Shown piece after piece: positions 59,520-64,000 of a stretch of 64,000 bases of DNA. A program made the translations under genes and the position numbers. The stretch comes from CBDCCV01 sp965215025 (GTDB lineage: Bacteria > Bacteroidota > Rhodothermia > Rhodothermales > Salinibacteraceae): positions 992,001-1,056,000 of the forward strand of contig CBDCCV010000002.1 of NCBI GenBank assembly GCA_965215025.1. The letters run 5' to 3'. Within the stretch, counting starts at the first letter, position 1; every line of letters starts with the position of its first letter. The notes under the pieces are model-generated. The model did not search any database, was not told where the DNA came from, and worked only from the letters and a program-made list of their open reading frames with translations.

Positions 59520-60512
59520 TCAGGAATGGTCGCGGAGCCAGTCGAGAAGCGCGGCGGTCGAGGTCGTCGCCACGGCCACGGAGGTGTCGGCGGCGCCGTA
59601 GTAGAGGCGGAGGTCGCCTGTATCGGGGTCGAGCGTGTGGCCGCAAGGGAAGACCACGTTAGGCACGTCGCCCACGCGCTCGTAGGGCGCCTGCGGGCTG
59701 AGCACCCACGGTGCGGCCCGGCGGATCACGCGCGTCGGGTCATCGAGGTCGAGCAGCGCCAGCCCGACGCGGTAGAGGTCGCCCGAGACGGTGGCGCGCA
59801 CGCCGTGGTAGAGCAGGAGCCAGCCCTCGTCCGTCTCCATCGGCGGCGAGGCGATGCCGATGCGCTGGCGGTCCCACCAGGCGCCGGGGCGCGTGCCGAT
59901 GATCGAATGCGGCTGCGACCAGTGGTGAAGGTCCGGCGAGAAGCTCATCCAGATGTGCGGATGCGTGCCCCCCGGACGCGCCGAGGTCGGGCGGTGCAGG
60001 AGCGCCCATCGGTCATTGATCTTGCGCGGGAAGAGCGCGGCGTTCTTGTCGTCCGGCGGCACGAGCGCGCCATGGCGCTCGAACGTGCGGAAGTCCTCCG
60101 TAAAGGCGAGGGACACGAGCGGGCCGTTCTCCGAGTAGGCCGTGTACGTGATGGCGAAAACGCCTTCGTCCTCGATCCACACCGCGCGCGGGTCTTCCAG
60201 GCCCCACTGCTCCTCGGGGTAATCCGGGTGGCCGGGCGCAAGGGCCGGCTCGGGGTCAATCTGCCAGTTCGTGAGGCCGTCAGCGCTGCGGGCGACGGAG
60301 AGGTGCGAGAGGCCGCGCCGGTCTTCCACGCGCACAAGGAGGACCGTCTCGCCGCTTGGGAGCTGCGCAGCGGCCGGGTTGAAGGCCACGTTGCACGGGT
60401 AGGGCCAGTGGTGCGCTTCGAGGATGGGGTTGTGCGCGTACCGGGCGATGGGCGCGGCCTGCTCGTAGCGGACGGCCGCTTCGGGCGTGAGTTCGGTTGC
60501 GGGGTCGGGCAT
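59520..60512 (-). CDS. GH130 family glycoside phosphorylase/hydrolase
   Basis: GH130 enzymes phosphorolyse or hydrolyse beta-1,4- or beta-1,2-mannosides. The five-bladed propeller signature is visible: F-N-P-A-A-A, V-R-V-E-D-R-R-G-L-S-H-L, G-L-E-D-P-R-A-V (general acid Asp), F-P-R-K-I-N-D, W-W-D-R-Q-R-I-G, L-L-L-Y-H-G-V and F-P-C-G-H-T near the end. 330 residues from ATG 60512; the longer upstream frame is Ser/Gly-rich and not family-like. Subfamily, and hence linkage, is not determined. Confidence 0.92.
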   Translation of the reverse strand: MPDPATELTPEAAVRYEQAAPIARYAHNPILEAHHWPYPCNVAFNPAAAQLPSGETVLLVRVEDRRGLSHLSVARSADGLTNWQIDPEPALAPGHPDYPEEQWGLEDPRAVWIEDEGVFAITYTAYSENGPLVSLAFTEDFRTFERHGALVPPDDKNAALFPRKINDRWALLHRPTSARPGGTHPHIWMSFSPDLHHWSQPHSIIGTRPGAWWDRQRIGIASPPMETDEGWLLLYHGVRATVSGDLYRVGLALLDLDDPTRVIRRAAPWVLSPQAPYERVGDVPNVVFPCGHTLDPDTGDLRLYYGAADTSVAVATTSTAALLDWLRDHS

Positions 60513-60725
60513 GGGAGCAAACAAAGAAACGGTTGGGGGGTGGCTTCCCTCCTGACTGCGGCCTTCGCCAAAACCGGCTCCGGCGCTCGAAGGAGAAGAA
60601 AGGGGCATATGGTAAGGAGAATTTCTCCTTCCAACGCTCCTTAATCTTCTTTTAAAAGAAGGAATTTTTTCCATGCAAACTTCCTTCCAGCAATAAAGAA
60701 ACTGTCTTCAGCGGCAGGCGCGTGG

Positions 60726-63020
60726 TCAGAACCGAGACGAGACCAGCACGTGCGGCGCCCCCTCGAAGCCCGTGCGGTGGAAGCGGCCGTCGAGGCGCTT
60801 TTCCTCTGGGCGCTCTTGGGTGACGGCCAGCAGCCCGAGCAGGCACGCGATGACGGACTCGGCGCCTTGGTTGAGGTTGGGGCCGCCCTCGTCGAAGCCG
60901 TCGGTGCAGGCGCCCGTCTCGGGGTCGTAGAGGCGCGCGCCCAGGCGGTTGCGCCCGAAGAACCACTCGACGGCGGCCTGCGCCAGGGTCCAGTAGCGCG
61001 CCTCGCCGGTGACCTCGTGCGCGAGCGTGCACGCCTCGGCCATGTAGCCGGCCTCGATGGGCTGCTGCCCGAAGACGGCCCGCCTCTCGCCGCGGCGGTA
61101 CCAGCCCCGGTTGCCGATGAAGTCGAACTGCTCGTCGTGGTACGTTTTTTCGGCCAGGAAGGAGAGCGCCTCCAGCCCTCTGCGCTTGAGGGCGGCCTCG
61201 CCGGTGGCGCGGTAGGCCAAAAGCAGCGCCTCGGGGAGCTTGGCGTTGGCGTAGGTGAGCGTGTCCTGGAACCAGTGCCAGCCGCCCTCGCACGAGGCGT
61301 CGTAGTGCTCGGCCAGGCGGTCGGCCAGGGCGCGCAGGCGGAGGCGCACCTCGGCGCTGCCGGCGTAACGCTCCAGGAAAAGCGCCGTGCCGCAGAGGGC
61401 GTAGGCCAGCGCGCGCGGGTGGTGCAGCTCGGCGTGCATGGCGCGCTCGAACATCTGCCGGGCCAGGACGCGCATGGCCGGCGTCGGCCCCCAGGCCACG
61501 GCGGCGCCCAGGCCCCAGAGCGCGCGGCCGAGCGTGTCCTGGCTCCCCTCCTCGTCCAAAAAGGCGCGGTCAAAGCCCATGAAGTTGCGGAAGCGCCCGT
61601 CGGGACGCTGCGCGTGCTGCAAGAAGCTGAGGTACGTGCGCGCCAGCCTGAGCGAGAGCGCGTCGGCGCGGCGGGCGTGGTAGGAGAGGGCGACGACGAG
61701 GGCGCGCCCGGCGTCGTCGGTGCAGTAGCCGTGGGCGCGCGCGGGGATGCCGTAGGCCACGTGCTGGAACACGCCCGTGTCGTCGGTGATGGCGGCGAGG
61801 TGGTCCAGGCTGATGCGCCCCGGTGTGATGAGCTGCTTGATGGAGCGTTGCGTGCGCGTGCGGCGGCCGGAGGCGGAGCGGCGCCCGGCGGCCACCTCGC
61901 CAAGCACCTCGGCGTAGCGTTCGCCCACGCGCGGCCACGTCATTTGGCGGCCGTAGGCGTAGGCGGCCTTCTGCATGGCGTGGCGGCGCTCTCCATCGGC
62001 CACGAGTTCTTTGAGCGCGCGGCTCATCTCCCCGACTTCCTCGAAGCCCACGAGCCGGCCGCGTCCCTCGGCCAGCAGCTCCTCGGCGTGGAAGTAGGGC
62101 GTGGAGACGACGGCCTTGCCCGCGCCCACGGCGTAGGCGAGCGTGCCGCTGCAAATCTGCTCGCGCGCCGGGTAGGGCGTGACGTAGACGTCGCAGGCGT
62201 GGAGGTAGCGCTTCAGCTCGTCCTGCTCGACGTACTTGTCCACGAAGCGCACGTTCTCCTCAATGCCCAGGCGCTCGACGTGGCGCTTTAGCTTGCGGCG
62301 GTAGCCCTCGCCCTGCTGCCGCTTGACCTCCGGGTGCGTGGCGCCCAGGACGACGTAAAGCACCTCCGGGTGCGCCTCAGCCACCTCGGGGAGCGCCTCG
62401 AGGACGTGCTCGACCCCCTTGCTCGGCCCCAGGAGGCCGAAGGTGAGCAGCACTGTGCGCCCCTCGAAACCCAGCGGCGCCTTGTGATCGTCGGGGTCCT
62501 CGAAGGGGACGTCGGGCACGCCGTGCGGCACCACGCGCACGCGCTCGGCCTCGACGCCGTACACCTCGCAAAGGAGCGCGCGCGCCTTCTCGCTCATGAC
62601 CACGAGGCGCTCCGAGCGGTCGGCCACGGCCAGGAGCGCGCGCCGGTAGCGCGGGGGCGGGTCGGCCAGGACCGTGTGCAGCGTGGTGGCGACGGGCTTC
62701 TGCAGCGCGTCCAAGAAGGCGATGACGTGTCCCCCCTCCGCCCCGCCGAAGATGCCGAACTCGTGCTGCAAGCTCACCACGTCGGTGCCGGTGTAGCTGA
62801 TGAACTCGGCGGCGGCGGCGTAGTCGGCCTCCTCGGCGCGGCGCATCTCGAAGAGCACCTCGTCCGAGGCGCCGCCGCCCAGGGCCTCGCCCTCGCCCTT
62901 GATGGCGGCGATGGCCGTCTCGACATCGGGGACGGCACCCACGGCTTCGCGGAGGTCTTGCGTAAACGTGGCCAGCCCGCAAGCTGTGGGGGGGTAGGTT
63001 GAGGCGAAGGTGACGTGCAT
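60726..63020 (-). CDS. GT4 glycosyltransferase fused to an alpha/alpha six-hairpin domain
   Basis: A 764-residue two-part enzyme. Residues about 1-370 form a GT-B transferase (Y-P-P-T-A-C-G-L-A-T-F-T, H-E-F-G-I-F-G-G, H-G-V-P-D-V, F-G-L-L-G-P-S-K-G, a late Y-P-A-R-E-Q-I-C-S-G-T-L). After a basic linker, 400-740 is an all-helical toroid-like domain (Y-C-T-D-D-A-G-R-A-L-V, G-G-W-H-W-F-Q-D-T-L-T-Y-A-N-A-K-L-P-E-A, G-P-N-L-N-Q-G-A-E-S-V) resembling glycosidases with an (alpha/alpha)6 barrel. The fusion suggests coupled synthesis and trimming of the same glycan as the GH130 neighbour. Start ATG 63020. Confidence 0.85.
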   Translation of the reverse strand: MHVTFASTYPPTACGLATFTQDLREAVGAVPDVETAIAAIKGEGEALGGGASDEVLFEMRRAEEADYAAAAEFISYTGTDVVSLQHEFGIFGGAEGGHVIAFLDALQKPVATTLHTVLADPPPRYRRALLAVADRSERLVVMSEKARALLCEVYGVEAERVRVVPHGVPDVPFEDPDDHKAPLGFEGRTVLLTFGLLGPSKGVEHVLEALPEVAEAHPEVLYVVLGATHPEVKRQQGEGYRRKLKRHVERLGIEENVRFVDKYVEQDELKRYLHACDVYVTPYPAREQICSGTLAYAVGAGKAVVSTPYFHAEELLAEGRGRLVGFEEVGEMSRALKELVADGERRHAMQKAAYAYGRQMTWPRVGERYAEVLGEVAAGRRSASGRRTRTQRSIKQLITPGRISLDHLAAITDDTGVFQHVAYGIPARAHGYCTDDAGRALVVALSYHARRADALSLRLARTYLSFLQHAQRPDGRFRNFMGFDRAFLDEEGSQDTLGRALWGLGAAVAWGPTPAMRVLARQMFERAMHAELHHPRALAYALCGTALFLERYAGSAEVRLRLRALADRLAEHYDASCEGGWHWFQDTLTYANAKLPEALLLAYRATGEAALKRRGLEALSFLAEKTYHDEQFDFIGNRGWYRRGERRAVFGQQPIEAGYMAEACTLAHEVTGEARYWTLAQAAVEWFFGRNRLGARLYDPETGACTDGFDEGGPNLNQGAESVIACLLGLLAVTQERPEEKRLDGRFHRTGFEGAPHVLVSSRF

Positions 63021-63236
63021 GGCCTTGGGTGGGGTGATGGAACGTACCGGAGCGCTGTGCGCCTTTTGGTAGCCCGCCAGAAGCCGCTTCGGGTTGTACC
63101 CGCCAAGCCGGAATATTTTTCTTCAGAAACGCCGCTTCGCCTTATTTGTGCATACTATTTACATCCGCGCGTCCCGCTCACTTCCAAGCGTGCCCTGCCG
63201 TGATCTGCATAGCAGGCAGGGCGTTCTGAAAAAGCG
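63021..63236. other. Gap between the GT4 fusion gene and panC
   Basis: 216 bp. An AT-rich patch at 63108-63170 may hold the promoter of the GT4 fusion gene. The hairpin GCCCTGCC...GGCAGGGC (63190-63222) follows the panC stop in the minus direction but has no T-run. Confidence 0.4.
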
Positions 63237-64000
63237 TCATTGCGCGGATGACACCGCCACGGGCACCGTGGCGAAGGCGTTGTCGATAAGCCGCGTCGCG
63301 CTGAAGTAGACGGCCACGGCCGCGAGCACCTCCCGGCCCGGCTGGAGATGCGCAACAGGCTGAAGCGTCTCGGCGTCCACGACCTCGGCGTACTGCACCT
63401 CGGCCAGGGGCGCCTGGGCGATTTTTCGGAGCATCGCCGCAACGAGCGCTTCGGAGCGCCGCTCTCCCTCGGCGATGCGCTGCGCGGCCTCCTGCACGGC
63501 TTCCGAAAGCGCCACCGCTTGCCGGCGCTCTTCGCCCGAGAGGTAGGCGTTGCGCGAGGAAAGCGCCAGCCCGCCCGCCCCCCGCTGCGTCTCCACGCCG
63601 ATGACCTCCGTGCCGAAGTGGAGGTCGCGCGCCATCCGCTGGAGGATGACGAACTGCTGCGCATCCTTCTTGCCGAAGACGGCCACGTGCGGGCGGCACA
63701 GGTTGAAGAGCTTCGCCACGACGGTGGCCACGCCGCGGAAGTGGCCGGGCCGGTGGCGCCCGCAGAGGTGCGCGTCCAGGCTTTCGACCTCGACCCAGGT
63801 GCGGTTTTCGGAGCGCCCGCCGGGGTACATCTCGGCCTCGTCCGGCGCGAAGAGCGCGTGCGCGCCCAGCCTCTCGAGCTTCGCCGCGTCGCCGTCGAGG
63901 TCGCGCGGGTACGCGCCAAAGTCCTCGCCCGGCCCGAACTGCGTCGGGTTCACGAACACGCTTACAACAACGCGGTCGGCCTCTCGGAGCGCACGGCGCA
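63237..64000 (-). CDS. panC: Pantothenate synthetase, 5' end beyond the window
   Basis: PanC joins pantoate and beta-alanine with ATP in CoA synthesis. The visible part runs in from the window edge (L-R-E-A-D-R-V-V-V-S) and continues V-F-V-N-P-T-Q-F-G-P-G-E-D-F, Y-P-R-D-L-D-G-D, G-H-F-R-G-V-A-T-V-V, F-G-K-K-D-A-Q-Q and S-S-R-N-A-Y-L-S, all diagnostic. The missing part is about 30 residues with the first nucleotide motif. The GTG at 63959 is not the start. Confidence 0.95.
   Translation of the reverse strand, partial: RRALREADRVVVSVFVNPTQFGPGEDFGAYPRDLDGDAAKLERLGAHALFAPDEAEMYPGGRSENRTWVEVESLDAHLCGRHRPGHFRGVATVVAKLFNLCRPHVAVFGKKDAQQFVILQRMARDLHFGTEVIGVETQRGAGGLALSSRNAYLSGEERRQAVALSEAVQEAAQRIAEGERRSEALVAAMLRKIAQAPLAEVQYAEVVDAETLQPVAHLQPGREVLAAVAVYFSATRLIDNAFATVPVAVSSAQ

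Noticed and set aside
63190..63222. Hairpin after panC as an intrinsic terminator
   Set aside because: The stem is fair but no T-run follows in the panC direction.

Overview
The window looks like chromosome of a GC-rich, Gram-negative member of the Rhodothermota/Bacteroidota side of the tree (Rhodothermales-like; inferred, not proven). The signs are about two thirds G+C by eye; TonB, PpiD, MtfA, LapA and WbqC-type envelope genes; a CruF/CrtB carotenoid locus with acyl- and glycosyltransferase partners; a BrxA/BrxB bacilliredoxin; and HslUV. Two tRNA genes (Phe-GAA, Asp-GTC) are present. I see no rRNA gene and no CRISPR array.

Layout. 1-1980 is the right end of an integrative element carrying a large serine recombinase. 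It has split the host comM/yifB gene (1981-3042 remains). 3.1-9.2 kb holds a HAD hydrolase, a WS/DGAT acyltransferase, a flavoprotein-polyferredoxin fusion and NAD kinase. 9.2-10.5 kb is a more AT-rich patch between the two tRNAs with an orphan coiled-coil gene, a 45-bp palindrome and two coupled 29-codon ORFs. 10.9-12.5 kb is an IS701-like element with a frameshifted transposase. 12.6-18 kb holds a MATE transporter, patatin phospholipase, TonB, cold-shock protein and WbqC. 18.3-23 kb is the carotenoid tail-modification operon. 23-32 kb holds LapA, CorA, LD-carboxypeptidase, purN-purH, mreB-mreC and a PBP4-type dacB. 32.5-36.7 kb is hslV, an NYN nuclease and hslU, then a PIN toxin-like module inserted between two copies of the hslU 3' end. 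36.8-51.4 kb is housekeeping: bacilliredoxin, NlpC/P60, greA, mtgA, threonine aldolase, FAH hydrolase, rplU-rpmA, nhaA, a kynureninase-like enzyme, mtfA and ppiD.

51.5-55.1 kb is the most unusual region. Four attC-like sites, all in one orientation, separate small orphan genes: hicB with a broken hicA, a DUF488 protein and a lipoprotein. An IS110-family element abuts one attC. No integron integrase is in the window, so it reads as a cluster of attC sites lacking an integrase (CALIN) or the far end of a chromosomal integron. 55-64 kb returns to core genes: dapF, phoH, a 3-hydroxyacyl-CoA dehydrogenase, a three-gene mannoside/glycan set (GT4, GH130, GT4 fused to a six-hairpin domain) and a panC cut by the window end.

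Between genes there are at least eight families of imperfect palindromic repeats, many touching stop codons. Several insertions leave traces typical of recombination: an island inside comM, the TA-like module behind a duplicated hslU tail, an IS with a 5-bp target duplication, and gene cassettes. Genes broken by frameshift are the IS701 and IS110 transposases, hicA, a lipoprotein at 36.8 kb and probably a membrane protein at 44 kb.
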